A DNA stretch of 64,000 nucleotides. Origin: Cymodocea nodosa (lineage: Eukaryota; Streptophyta; Magnoliopsida; Alismatales; Cymodoceaceae). Positions 35,788 to 49,324 of the stretch are shown in pieces (position 1 is the first letter of the stretch; each line of letters starts with the position of its first letter). Where the stretch lies: positions 1,488,001-1,552,000 of the forward strand of contig CM072337.1 of NCBI GenBank assembly GCA_036874045.1. Direction: 5' to 3'. Position numbers and translations under genes: made by a program. The notes beneath the pieces were generated by a model that had not been told where the DNA came from, made no database searches, and saw only the letters and a list, made by a program, of their open reading frames with translations.

Positions 35788-38700
35788 TCACTCGTTAATG
35801 ATTTCTTCTAAAGCCAAATGTTGAAGAGCAATCGAGTATTTGGCAACTGTTTTCCCTTGTGGTTCCCTGCATGAGGTGCTGCTGCTGCTTTCCTTCAGGA
35901 TGAATGAACCTGAAGCATCACCTTTTAAGAGGAAATTAAGATATCACTACTCCAGAGATATGATCAATTCAAAGAGAGTATACTTCCAGAGCATTTTTGG
36001 TAAAAAATATGATGTTGATTGGAAAAATATGGGACATAGATTAATCACACAAACCTTACATGTTAGAATTAGGAGCAGATACCTTTGATTGTAAATATAC
36101 ATGGAATCCATCGCTTGTATATGAATAGTGATCTTGGGTTGTCTCCATGGTATGTATCAGCAATCAGGAGCTTGCAGATTCCCGTAGGCTGTCTTTTCTC
36201 ACTTGGCGAAACAAATAGGAATAATGCATCTAGGTCACAAAATTATCATAAACATTCAAGAGTCTTGATTCTGCATGATTGTACATCTTACTTAGCTTGT
36301 GTTATTGCATCTCGACATAAAGCTAGAGTTCGTGACATGGCTAAATCTCTACCTCTTGGATTACCGTATCTGTACTTGCAGTTCCTGAAGATAATAACAT
36401 GTAATTGTGGTTTTTGTGGATGGAAGAAGAAGAAAAAAACAAATAAAAAAAATGCAGTCAAGAAGAGTTTTCTTTCAACAATATTAAATATATCACGTGC
36501 AGCTTGCAATAAAGATGCATACTTCTCTGCTGCATGGATTCAGATCTCATTGTTTGGAGCTTACAACAAAGTAATATATGCAAAATGGATTTAAAAAACA
36601 AACTACCTGTTGGTATCTTGAAGTACAACTTTCACAGAGTGCAGTTTGAATTTTGAGGCCTTACAAAATTATACACTCAAACTTATTATATAGGCAACAC
36701 ATAATGATGGCATACATTATTGACTTCATTAATTTCTTAGCTAAACCATTATGTTCTCCATCCTTAAACACCCTTGTCTATCCACACATCTCTCCCCTTT
36801 TGCTATCCTCATGTCGCCCCCCCTCCCCCTATTACTTATTGTGGAGGCCACCTAAATGGTGATGACAGTAACAACATTGTAGGGGTGGGACGAAGAACAT
36901 AAGAAAGCAAAGGAAGCTAGATGAGAGGATGTGATGGCACCTCTTAGCCTAAATCATAGTTCAATCACGGAACAAATTTTCTGACTATAAAAAACCAATA
37001 ATGGGATAATCTAAGGTTATTGGAAAACTGACTGATACCTAAAACAATGGTCTGGAGAGACAGGTTGGAAGGGGAGATGTTTTTGGCATATTGGGAAATT
37101 TGTATGATAGCCAAGGAAACAATGTATTGCAGCACATAATGTTGCACTTGAGAGTACTAACTTGCAGTGGTTTAAACTTCAGGTACTAGTTTACGAAAGA
37201 GGCAAAATACAAGGCACGGACAAGTAAGATTTTCAAAATTAATAATAGCAAAATTATCTCCTACTGTTGTATTAACACTGCATATTAGTAACAAGTTTAC
37301 ATTACTGTAGGTCAATAAACATCTCTTTATTTTAAATAATATAATTTCAAAATTTGTAATCTGTTGTCCATTGGGGCACTAGTTATTTTAGCCTCTCCAG
37401 TGCACTAGATATGCAAACTGCAATTCTTTATAAATGAAAATTATTGCAATCAACTTGTGAGATTCTGCACTTTTCTAGCAGTAGTGAGAAGCCTAAGTCA
37501 GCAGCCCAATTTGCCTAGTTGGGGGCATTTTACCATTTTTGAGTTGAACAAGAAGATATTTAGATTGAAATCCGACCTCAACACAATTATAAAACACCTT
37601 TTAAGAGAAAAGCAAATGATTCCCTTCATTTATTTCATTCTAAATGAGAAAAAATATGTGTCACTGGAAGGCACAGCCTTTAATCATCCAACAAGCAGTG
37701 TGTCATTTGCAATTAGTTCCCCAGAACAAGAATAAATCTCACATAGGTTACTCAGAGAATAATGTAACGTTCCTGTAAGCTTTTACAAAAATGTTCATCT
37801 TTATAGCCCAAAGAATGGATTCTAGTCATGTTTTTTATGAAGGGGTACCACAATAACTAATGCTTCGAGATAATACCTATCATCAAAAAAATCTCCAAAG
37901 CCATCCACAATAACTGCTGATGGAAGGGTGTCGTGCAAATGGAAAGCAGCGAAGTATTTCTTAATTTCCTCACCATCTTCAACATACCTGAAGGCATTCA
38001 AACCATCAACCTAAAAAACATAAGCAGATGCAATTTACTTCCAAGATTTAATATTCCCTATAACAATTACAAATGTTTCATGTGTTCCCTTATTCTCCGT
38101 TCCATGTAAAAATTGCTTGCCAGCACAAGTAGCCTATTGTTCAGACTCTGCTTATATTCGGTGTGAAGCATACGGAGAGGCTTGTACGACTCTTATTTAG
38201 CTATTCATAACATGAACACACCATAAGGCATGGATTATATGTATTGCTATGCAATGATATTATATTTTCTCCTCTAGTTTTGGCAAAATTTTCCAATCAG
38301 TAAAGGAAAGTTCATATGAGATTTAAAACAAAAGATTTTAGTTTATTCTTTGAATAAAAGCAAGCATGATGGGATTAATGTCGAAATGCAGAAATCTAAC
38401 TTAAAACTAACTGATTATGAAAGGAAATGTTCGTCTATAAATTAATCCACATTTTATTCTTAAATTTTATCAATGTGGGACTATGCTTTTAACTTTTCCT
38501 AACTTGTGACCTATTTCACATCTCACAAGTGTCATTATTTTTGGATTAAGTAAATGCACGAGGACTTAGATTAGAAGACTATATTTAGCTCTAATATAAT
38601 GTTAAAATATGGAAACATCTAACTCAAAACCAATTAGTTATGAATAAAGGGGTCCATCCATACATTTATCCACATTTTTTAAAAGTTTATCTTTGTGGGA

Positions 38701-39985
38701 CTATTCCATCAATTAAGACATTAGTTATTATTGTAAGAAGACATGCAAAATACTGAAAAAAGTTTTATGAAATTTTTTTCCCTTTATCTGGAAGTACAAT
38801 CAAGGGTAGGTGTATATTCATTAGAAACCTTGTGCCAGCAAGAATCTACATCATCATGCTTCCTTAATGTTGGCAAATAATAGATTTTAACCTGTACAAA
38901 ACCATATGAGAGCAAACCCTGTTCCATGCAGAACACTAATAAATGAGTTTGGTGGCAAACTCATCGAGCCTATGCTGCTTCAACTTAACACCCTCCAGAG
39001 ACTTATTCTATAATTCATTGAAATCCTTTCCAAGATCTCAGACCACATTATGAACAAAGACTCTCCTTCTCATACTTGTTAAACGAGAGAGGAGATAACA
39101 CATCATGCATGGATGCATGAACACACATAGAGAGAGAGTTTGGTTACAATATGTGAGAGGTAACATTCTTGATAACTCAGTTAAAAACTAATCATTCTCT
39201 AAAACAAGCAAAATACATCATCCTATGAACGACAACTAATAATCGAGATTCGGTTCAACAACTTAGCAACTACTGGCAGGCGGGCAATGACTCAAATCTA
39301 ATCCACACCTTGCTCATGCCATGCCAACGACTTGATTACTACAAGTCGTATGGAGAACAGCCTACTTCATCTGTGAAATTAAACAATCAACAAATGAACG
39401 TGAAATGCTCGGCAGCAACGGCATCACATGATAAGATCATGCAGGCCAAACATGAACATAATAATATCATCAGTAATTCACAAACAGAGAGCTACTTACT
39501 TCATTGTAATACTTTGCAATAGATCGGAAGATGGATCTGTACCCTGAAAGTGGCAAACACCAAACAACCCACATCACAAAACCCAAACAAACACATCCAC
39601 ACACACCAACAAAATTAAGATAAATTCCTCCAAAAACAAAATTAAGATAAAAGGCCAAGTTCGAAGGGAATATATATATATATGCCTGGGGAAAAAGAGG
39701 GGGATTTGCCTCCAATCTCTGTCTGTTGCAGATGAACACGACGGCACTCCCGGAGTTCTGCGAGGCGCAGTTGAATGCAAACTGGAACAACAGAGAGGTC
39801 TTTCCACTGAAATCGCAAGATTCACACCAAAAGGTGGGGAAAAACTCTTCACCCAAACCACAAGGACTACATAGAATGTGCGGTAGAAGGAAGAAGCTTC
39901 TGGTTTACCAAGATGGTGGTCCGGAGAGTAGCATCATGGCGTCGCATCCACGAATGGAGTTCGACGGGAAGAAGACTCCCGCCAT
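35788..39985 (-). CDS. RecA-like P-loop ATPase resembling SWSAP1 (232 residues)
   Basis: Seven exons leftward: 39909-39985, 39686-39806, 39500-39543, 37877-37987, 36292-36384, 36083-36201, 35788-35921; total 233 codons with stop, every junction in frame. Walker A is GPPSCGKT (22-29), formed across intron 1; Walker B is AVIVDGF (105-111, Asp109). Other conserved-looking strings: FHLHDTLPS, GNPRGRDLAMSRTLALC, DTYHGDNPRSLFIYKRW. The size, early P-loop and small single RecA fold suit SWSAP1, the partner of the SWIM-domain protein SWS1 in RAD51-dependent recombination (human SWSAP1 is about 229 residues). This assignment rests on remembered resemblance; another RAD51-paralogue-like ATPase is possible, but an ATPase fold is well supported. 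Intron 2 (39544-39685) appears to have a GC donor. Introns 3 and 4 are about 1.5 kb each and carry repeats. Start is ATG 39985; a TATA-like site lies about 100 bases upstream. Tail-to-tail with the aspartate kinase, with no shared role evident. Confidence 0.85.
38340..38720. repeat. Two related repeat copies in intron 3 of the ATPase gene
   Basis: About 38385-38510 and 38605-38720 share a CATCTAACTCAAAAC-like start, a TTAGTTATGA block, TCCACATTTT and GTGGGACTAT. The wording is typical of dispersed non-coding repeats derived from plant LTR-type elements. Related pieces lie in AGO-B intron 8 (about 21350-21560). Fossil, non-coding. Confidence 0.6.
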
Positions 39986-40083
39986 TGCAGCCCAGACGTT
40001 CGATGAAATGCTCAGCTTAAAGTTTTGAAGAAACATGGTTAGAGTAAAAATCTCACATCAGTACTAAAGAAACAAAACTTAAA

Positions 40084-40091
40084 CTTATATA
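40084..40091 (-). promoter_or_regulatory. TATA-like element upstream of the SWSAP1-like gene
   Basis: Reads TATATAAG on the minus strand about 100 bases upstream of the ATG at 39985. Spacing fits a core promoter, but the area is AT-rich, so chance is possible. Confidence 0.35.
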
Positions 40092-41942
40092 ATATAAAAT
40101 TTATCACTCACCATATTTACCAAATCAAGAAAAGCATATGTATATAATTTTTTAGATTTAACATATCAATTCCACAATTCAGTATAATAAAAAACATAAC
40201 TCAATATGGTCAAATTATACTGTTAACAGATTAATATAATGTGAATAAGTTACAAACCAGGAGTTATGTCTGAATCATTTCCTTCCTCTCTTAACCTGAA
40301 ATTTGGTTAAGTGTGACATAATTTATAATAATAATAATAATTATTAACCGTTGATTCTGAAGTTTGAATATGCCATAAGAGAAGTGATGAGAATTCATCT
40401 TATTAATCTAAAATAAATTTATTTTTAAAAATTTTATTTGCAGTTTATTCTTAAATCACATGATATGTTGTGGAATAGGGATTAAGTGGTTAATTACACT
40501 TTTTAATATAGTTTTGTAAAATATCTATATTTTAACTAAACATTTTAATGTCTATGTTTAAAAATAAGGGGGACATGCAAAATTGTAGCAATTATCATAA
40601 TATTAAATTAATGAGTCATATTATGAAATTACGAAAAGTGTGATTGAGCAAAGATTAAGACGTAATTAATATCATAGAAAATTAATTTAGATTTATGTTA
40701 GGTAGGTCAATTATAGAAACTATTCATTTATTTAGACAACTAAGGGAAAATTTTAGAGTTAAGAAAAAAAGATCTTCATATGGTTTTCATTGATTTAGAA
40801 AAAATTAATTTATGATAAAGTATGTAGAAACTTATTGTGGTGTATTTTAGAAAGAAAAGAATTATTTATAGTATATATTGATATTATAAAACACATATAT
40901 GAAAGAACAATTACAAGCATTTAAATTATAAAAAAGAAACTAATTTTTTTGAATAAATATGAATTTATACCGAAGATCTAAATCCACATATATTTGTTTA
41001 TCTTAGTTAGGAATGAAATAAATAAGAAAATTTAAGGAAAAATACCCTAATGCGTGTTTTTGTTGATGATAAATTTAATTGGCAAAAGTAATACAAGAAT
41101 TAGCTTTAAATTAGAATTACGAATAAATAGTTTAAAGTTCAAAGGATTTAGATTGAATAAAACAAAACTGATTATATGGAGTATAGGTTTAACAAACATA
41201 GATATTTTTGGTAAAATCAAATCTTTAATGTCATACACAAGAATAATGAAATACTTATTTTTTTCCATGACATTCTCTTTGTAACTTCACTCCAAAGTCA
41301 ATTCCATTCTTATAAAATTTTATTCCAATGTAGAGGCAAACACATCCACACCTTCAAATTTTTCCCATAATTGTGGAAGAGAATAATCCACTTTTGAAAT
41401 AGGAAACTGTAACATTTGATGTTGTTGGATAATTCTACGTTACTAATGCTGTGAAGGTCTTAAAGAGTCTTATAACGTGATGAACTCTCCATTCATTGCT
41501 GTGTGATTTTAAATTGAATTTTAATAAAAGTTGCAAATCATTGAAAGCCAAGATTAACATCACTGCAATCCTTCAGATATCTGTCAGATTCCTTGATACT
41601 ATAAGCTTATGACCATATATAATCATCCAAGGGATACACTCCAATCTCCAATCATGAACAAGTATGTGGCAACCTCCTGGTGCTGCTGTCAAGCCTAAAT
41701 CTGCCTATATATACCCCCCTATGAGACACTAACAAAGTAGTAAGTTACAAGAAGAAAACAAAAGATGATAGGACTTTACATGGTTCCATACAAATCATCC
41801 AAGACTCTTGATGTTGTCAAAGAAAAATAGTATAATTTTACTCTCTCAGAGAAGCTCCACCTCCTTTCAAACACCACACTGCCCTGCAATGGCGGATTCA
41901 CTGTGGTCAGAAGAGGCTTCATCACTACATCCTTTGATTTTG
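40092..41942. other. AT-rich spacer between the ATPase promoter and the trihelix 3' end
   Basis: No gene recognised. 40300-41280 is strongly AT-rich. 41290-41940 is more balanced and probably includes the 3' UTR of the trihelix gene (about 41700-41942, with CT-rich strings near 41840-41890). Confidence 0.4.
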
Positions 41943-44900
41943 CTATAATTTATCGGCTATTTTCCCTATAGCATCGGCAAGCTTTCCAAGAACCTCGACG
42001 ATGCTGTTTGTTTGATCTTTCCTTTGTTCTCTATCTAATTGAGAGTTTCGGTTTTGTGCTTCAAGCTGTTCTATAAGCATCTTGTAGTTCCATTTAAGGA
42101 CTTCAAGCAATTGGTCCTGCAGCTTGGTTTCTCCTTCAGCTTCATCAGGAGACGTTCTTTGTCGTTTATTTCCTTCCCTCGATGTAGTTCCTAGATCAAT
42201 GTTATCTCCCGACTGTTTCTCTTTACAAGTACCTGTAAGTGGCATCTAAATTCAGAAAACATAAGGAACTATAAACATTATCGATGGGTGTTAGGCAATT
42301 ATCCAACATTAAGCATAAATGATATTAGCAAAAACCAATTGTTGCATAATCATAAACTTCTACTTTATAATGGGTGCTAGCTAAAGATTAGCAAAACAAA
42401 TAATCCAACATCAACAAAAGTACGCACTTGATTGCAGACATCCAAACAAAGCTTCGGTAGATTGCAGGCAATACAAAACTTAAGTCTCATAAAAACAATG
42501 TCGCAATTACTAAAAAAACAATTGTAGCCTGTAGGATCTATAACAAGTAAGACCATGCCAACATGGTGAGATTATTACATCTATGAGGGCTATATTTTTG
42601 CATAAATTGAGAATGATGTTCATTGAATTCTATTAGCACATAAATGCATCACGTTGATACTTCAATTTCTTAATGGGTCGGGTATTGTGAAAAATAAAAG
42701 TTAAGCAAGTCAGTAGGCTGATAAAAGCAAATTTATTAACTGCCTGCCGAGCACTCCTAGGCCTTCAGGTGATCGCACACCTAGGCCTGGAGTGTGCCTA
42801 GGCTCTTAGTTTGTCTAGGAGCTGCTTGGGATCCTGAGCAACTAGTTCTTCATGAATTTTTATTCTTAAAATCAGATGGATTTCAGTTAAAATAACATTA
42901 TTTTTAATTAAAATCAGATGGCTTTTATCTAAATTTAAAATTAGATAGTTTTTATGTAAAAAGGGTAGATTTGTAAAAGTAAAAATTAGATTTTACTACT
43001 TTAATCAATGTCATTTCAACAAAATCCTCGTACAGTAAACATTGAAAAGATTGTTGTTTAAATTTCAAACTTGAATCACAAAGTGAATAGTCATAGTGCA
43101 ATCTAATAAAAGTGTTTGATAGGTTGGCAAAATTAAACTAAGAAACATGTATTAGAAGAGTGAGTTCTTGAAATTAATCCTACAACAATAAATATGGCCT
43201 TCTGATGAAAGAAGTGAGGTAGATAATTGTGCATGCACATGAAAAATACAGTCGTGAAAGCTCCATCAACCCTCCGTTAGATTTTTCTGACATGTTTATT
43301 TTGCCAAGAGTCATTTAATCTTTGGTAGTATCAACAATACTTAATGCTCAACTAAAGCCTTTCAATATAGCCATCATATCTTTTATGTTTTCTATAATGC
43401 TCATGGGGTTCCCACTCATGCTTTTTCCTCTCCCCAGATTCAAACCCAGGGGGGGCAGCTGCATTATGCAGGTTGGTTAATGAGGATCATAGAGATGCTT
43501 GACGTTGATTATGTAATACTTCAGAGATGCAACAAAGATAGAGGACAAGACTTAGCATGATAGTAAGATTGCTTCATCGAGTATGGATTGAAATTCCTAG
43601 AAACAATCTCACAACTTGGAAAGGTGAGTCTATGCACAAAAGGACTCCCTAACTCATTTGTAAGAACCCTATGTACTAGATCTGTTTTGCTAATACCCAT
43701 GACATGGATGGTAAAGTTCAAATTATCTAAATCACAAAACCCATGAATGCCATGATGGTTATGGTAGTATTATTTTCTTTATTAATCGCTTGTTCTGTGC
43801 AAGCAAGCAACTCAGAGAAAGAACTGAAGAAAAATGGCTCTCTAAAGAGAACGACAGGAGAAGTGTGTAATTTTTTGAATGTAGAACTCATATCAAGTAC
43901 AGGTCCATGATCTTTACAAAGATTCCCAGGATAATCACTAGCGAAGTAGCAATATCACAAAACTGAGGAAAGCAAAATGACCAGATTTGATGCATGTTTG
44001 GAAATATATATTTTCAACATTTTGACTATTGTCTAGAACTTGCAAGAGCTATGTCTCCAGTATTGCCTATTATTTATATGGTTTACCACTTTACCCACAA
44101 TCCACAAATTTTTTATAGTTGTGTTTTGCAACACCAATCAGAGAAAATTTCTCATTTCAGAACCAGCAAGATGATTTTGTGAAAGTGCTCTAATTTGCAT
44201 TGCTAAGTAAATGAAAAATCTCTAGTTATTATGATTTGTTATTTTACCAGCCTATTCAATCAGAAAAATAGCAACATAACATGTTAAACAAATTTATCAA
44301 AACTAACATGCTTCTCTATAGACATGTGGATATCCAATATTATCTACTCTACTGATCTTGACTGTAGTTGAAAGCAAAAATTTATACATAAGCAAAAGAA
44401 CTGTAATGAATCAATATGAAATTGGGACTACAGAAATGCATATTACCTTGACCAGAATTTGATGGATACGCTTCATCAAACTTCCTCTCTGCACCCAAAA
44501 ATGACTAACTCAGAACAATCGCCACAAACAAAAAACTTCTTGCAATCAACCAATATAACCAACTACTATGTTAATCTAATCACAAACCATATCTATTCAT
44601 TATGGAATCAAGAATCCAGCATCATTCACATGAGACTTTAAATGATACCATTTCACTGATTAATATTTACAATTCAAATATGGATTTAAATAGTTACTTA
44701 GATATTATTTGATTGATTCACACCATAATGTAAGTTGACTAATTCATATTTAACATGCAACTATGAATTCAAATAATAATTTTTATACACAGTTTCTCAA
44801 CAATTTTCAACCAGACTGCACATTCTCTTGTCACTGTACTGTTAGAGACAATGGCAGGAACCTTTTTCAAATTTCACTTTATGTCTGCCTAAGAAGCATG

Positions 44901-47900
44901 GATTCTTTTAAACATGCATTACAAACACACAGACTCTACATGCATTGGATACAGCACAAATAAGGTTCTCCTAGATTCTTTTTGGATTTGCCAGTTCGCC
45001 ATATTCATGTTCAGGTCTTTCCAAGTACAATAATTGCATTCACTTTGGATAAAACATAGACTTATTGGGAATACAACAATGATTTCACAAGACATTTTAG
45101 TTGCACATTACTAAAATAATAAGAGATTTTGCTTTTAATATTTTTTATGCATGTCTTATTATTATAGTATCATGTCGTGTATGAACTATATGTCTATTTT
45201 TTATCATTTGAATGTGTTATTTTAAATATTTAAATATATCATTTATTCAATTTCATATGCAAGCCAAGTCATATCTTAGAAAATTATTGAATTCCCAAAT
45301 CTAAATTGTGGCACATCCAAATCCATGAATCATATTGGTGCTTCCTAGATGCCTGCAGTTGAGTTTCCAAGCTTCTCAAATACTGCATTCAATCTTATTT
45401 TACCAATTATTTATGTAACTATTGTCATTGGTAAACTGTAAAAGCATACTATCAGCAAGTAAGCCCGCCAAGGACATGCAAGTTACACAGCTACATAAAA
45501 AACCAAGAATTTAAAAATCATTGAATAAGATACTGCCACTCGAGGGACTCACCATTATGTTTTCTAATTATTCACTAGGAAATTTCATGAGAAATGTTGC
45601 AAAAAATTGAAAAATCATTAATTTGACTAGCAAGTATATCTGTTGAATTTCGTAGCAATTATGCTCAATAACTTCCTTTATGTTAATTAAAATACTAGCA
45701 ATTATTGAGTATTAGAGAAATAACCAAATATAAAATCTATCAAGAATTGCTTCAGGAAGATACTAATGCTTAAAAAAGGGATGTGGAGAGTTCAAAAGGC
45801 TCTCTGCTTGTCACAAGCACTCATATGGCATGCAAGCCATGCTTAGAATTTCAAAAAAAAAAAGAAGGAAAAAAGCAGCTGGTTGAAATAGCGGAGATAC
45901 ACCAATTCTGTATGTATTTCCAACAGCAGCACTCCTAAGGAGTACTTATGCTTCATAGCCTCTGATATACAGGTTCCTTTTGTTAAATGACAAGTTACCC
46001 TGTTCTTGCATGCACCCCTTTTTTTTTGAAACAGCATCTTACATGCAAATATTATCATTTAAACAAATAAACATCATCAAAAATCACTGATAAACAGTGA
46101 CTGATCAAATTTTCTTTAGAACATTTGGGTTTCCTATATGATTTGAAGTGGTTTGAGACCTTCAGCACTGTCACAGACAATGCAATGGTGGAGACAAGCA
46201 AACATGTTGGCTATGACATGTGCGATACTTATGTTGCTATTGCATGCATTATAGCTGCAGTTGATTCTCCCTGAATCTTTGCTACTCACTTTAAACTTGA
46301 TAATACAGGTTGAGATGGATTGTTCCTCCCCAGTATGTATGAGTACTTGCTCTTAGAGTGGTTCCTGCATTATTATAAGAAATAATCTTGCTATTAAAGA
46401 ACGAGGAAATATCATTTTAATGTTGGACAACATTTATTATTTATGAAAAAATGTCCTACTTTTGTTTCTTCAAGTGTGTATTATGTATGATTTGTTAAAT
46501 TATGGATATATATATATTCTTGTTAATTTTCCAGTTATCTATGAAAAATGCCATACTTTTGCTTCTTCAAGTGTGTTTTATGTTTGATTTGTTAAATTAT
46601 GGATATATATGTTCTTGTTTATTTTCCAGTTATATTACAGTGAATTGCTGAATAGTTTATGCTGTAGTGGTTAATGCTTAAGCATCACCTATTCCTGGAT
46701 TTATCATGATGTGTCATGGATAGGCCCACCAATATCAACTACTATTGTGGAGATGAATTTATTGATGATAATCATCAACCATTCATGATTCGCTTTTCTA
46801 CTTTAAACAAAACCAGGCAAGACATATTGTGGTTGACATATCATGTCTTTATAAGGACCTTAACATGAGGTTGACGCACTGTAATAAGAGGATTTTGACA
46901 GACTTGGATGCAAATTTCCAGCTTTTATAATTTATTTGTTCCTGTATCATAAGAGAATATTGACAGATTTGGATATAAGCTTTGAGCTTTTATCAGTTGG
47001 AAACAGATTGTGTTGTAGGTGTTTCGCACACAAAGTATACAGACATAAAGATGCATATGATAAGGCTTAAGCCACCTCATCATGTTTGGCCACTATTATA
47101 TTTTAGGTCCTCAATGACATAACACACATACCATTGGAGTCATAACCCAAAATATACTTTTAGATAATGTTACAAGAACTCATATCCCCAGACAACTAGG
47201 GAGAAAACCATACAAGTTGGATTGCTTCAGAAACATAGAGCAAGATGAAGTACCCATAAGAAATTTAAAGAGAAAACTTTGAGGATCTTGTGTTTTTGTT
47301 GTTTTAGTTGTCTGAAAATAATAGAAAGGAAAATACCCTATAAGCTGATTGAGAGTGGCCACTAGGGTCATCAAAGTCTTCGTCTAATTGGAGCAGGGAT
47401 TGTTCAGATTCCATGTGAAGGGTGGACAACATTTTCATTTTTAAATTGTATTGTGTCATTTTATACTTTTCAAGGGACCCTCCTCTTTTCACTCTACAAG
47501 TTTTTTTTACATCTTTCATATAACAAAAGGCATGTGTATTGTAAGCACGCCTCCCCCCACCCCACCCTCCCTCACCACTTCTAGGGCAATGACATCAAAA
47601 AATGATGATTGCCACTTTGTTTATGACCTTAAGATGACACGTCTAAGAAGCAATTGCAAATTTGATGTCATTCTACTAAATCAATTCAAGCTCCCCTCAG
47701 CAAAACCATTTTATCAATTTATTAGGCCTCTTGTAAAGCTAAGTGGATCCTTGTGTCCTCATATATGCAGAGAATATCACCCTAAAGGACACCATGAAAG
47801 TGACATCTATAGTATTTATATATTTCACAAGTACCTCACAAATATATGCAAAGGAGTCGTGCAATTTTTTAGGGTGGTCAATTGTTCCGTTTCATTTCTT

Positions 47901-49082
47901 CCTCAAACACTACCAAGGAAAAGCTGCTTAAACTAAGAGCTACAAATCTTCAAAAGATTCCATGCTTGCCATTGTGCTCAACCTTTTCTGTGGGCCTTCT
48001 ATCATGATATTGGAATGGAATTATGGTTGTGGGTCTCCCACAGATTTTTTTTTTTTTTTTTTTGTTCTTCCTTTCTCAGCCTAGTGGGTGGTGGTACATT
48101 GGGAAAGGGAATGGAATGGACTGAACAAAGTCACCGTGGGACGTGCTTCTTCCCTTCAGTACTAATTGAGAGATAAATGGAGATTTTCTTACATTAAAAT
48201 ACAAAAGTCACTCGGAAAAATGATCAAAAAAAAGAGTCAACTTCTTGCAATCAACCAATATAACCAAGTTCTATGCTAATCCGATCATAAACCGTATGTG
48301 TTCAATCAAGAAACCAAAACCGAAACACAAATACCAGTTTACCGATTACCTGAAATTGGCGTGACAGCCAGCACACGAGCCCCACCGGCAGCGGGCCGCT
48401 CCTCATGTTCGTGCTCCTGCTCGGAATCTGAGAACATCCCATCATCAGCTACGGGCCGTCCACCATCAAACCCCGCCTCGGTCTCGGCCTCGGCTTCCTC
48501 CTCTTCCTCGGCCACCACCACGGGCCTTCCAGCTTCGCCCCCATCCTCCCGCCTCCCTTCCTCCACTTCCGTCACTTTCCCGGCCACCGTCTTCTTCCCA
48601 TCCAATATATCAAACACCTCCCGGTCAAAAAACCCAGGCAACTTCTTTTCCCTCCTCAGATCATTCCTCATCACCCAAAACGACTCCCCCTCTCCACCCC
48701 CACTCCTCCTCGCCTCCCACTCCTTAACCTTCTTGTAGTCGCTGGCCAAGTTGCTCCACCTCTTCCTGCACTGCACGGGGCCCCGGTTCACCCCATGCCT
48801 CCGGCAGTACGACGAGACGGAGGCCCACTTAGGCTCTAGTGGGCTCGACCCCCCGACCATCCCAGCTCCAGCGGACTCCCCAGACACAATACCCATCTGC
48901 TGAACTCTACTCCCCGCCCTTCCTCTCCCTCTACTCTCCGCCACCTTCTTCCCTTGTATCAATACCAGTATCTCCTGCCTCGTCCATCTGGGTAGCCTCG
49001 GCGGCCTGGCACCTCCAGTGGCGGCGGCGGCGGCGGCGGCCGGAGGGTCGTCAGAGCTATTAATGGCAACAGCGTTCACCAT
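41943..49082 (-). CDS. Trihelix transcription factor, ASR3-like (354 residues)
   Basis: Exons leftward: 48350-49082, 44447-44488, 41943-42232; sum 355 codons with stop, phase 1 at both junctions. Near the N terminus is a poly-Ala run, then LPRWTRQEILVLIQGKK and further on EPKWASVSSYCRRHG, RGPVQCRKRWSNLASDYKKV and SFWVMRNDLRREKKLPGFFD. The spaced tryptophans (RW, KW, RW) mark the trihelix (GT-factor, Myb-like) DNA-binding domain; the insert between helices 1 and 2 and the GFFD.EVFDILD tail are as in the ASR3 branch. An acidic Glu-rich stretch follows, then a C-terminal coiled coil (LLEVLKWNYKMLIEQLEAQN to the end, about 300-354), the usual dimerisation part of trihelix proteins. Arabidopsis ASR3 is a repressor in immunity; carry-over of that role is inference. 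The start is ATG 49082; an upstream in-frame stretch lacks ATG. Introns are large (3.9 and 2.2 kb) for so small a middle exon. Exon 1 is far more GC-rich than the rest. Confidence 0.92.
46443..46633. repeat. Tandem duplication, about 98-bp unit, in trihelix intron 1
   Basis: Units 46443-46540 and 46541-46633 share ATGAAAAA, ACTTTTG, CTTCTTCAAGTGTGT, TGATTTGTTAAATTATGGAT and TTTTCCAGTTAT. The second is slightly shorter at its TA run. Confidence 0.9.
47180..48070. other. Duplicated segment, copy 1 (inside trihelix intron 1)
   Basis: Parts of this segment (about 47330-47505 and 47860-48040) resemble 51730-51920 and 52890-53090 upstream of the gene, in the same order and orientation. The strongest blocks are GATTGAGAGTGGCCACT, TGTGAAGGGTGGA, GATTCCATGCTTGCC and TTGTGGGTCTC. 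No protein frame is conserved that I can see. A poly-T run of about 18 lies at 48046-48063. Being transcribed within the intron, it might hold a non-coding RNA; that is speculation. Confidence 0.6.
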
Positions 49083-49293
49083 TGAAGGGAGAGGAAGAAG
49101 GGTGAGAATGGCATGTGACTCGACCAACGTCCTTCAACCGCTCCCTTCCCTCCCTTCCGGAGGAGGTAAAGGAAAGAGGGTCGAGGGGTTGGGACTGGTA
49201 AAAGGACTATAGGTCACCAAACCTGTTCATCAATCATACAAGGGTAGTTTTGGAAACAATCTCCTATTTCATAAATAAATTTAAATTTATGTT

Positions 49294-49324
<31 letters not shown>

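Noticed and set aside
48298-48738. Ser/Pro-rich plus-strand frame
   Set aside because: Antisense shadow of the GC-rich trihelix exon 1.
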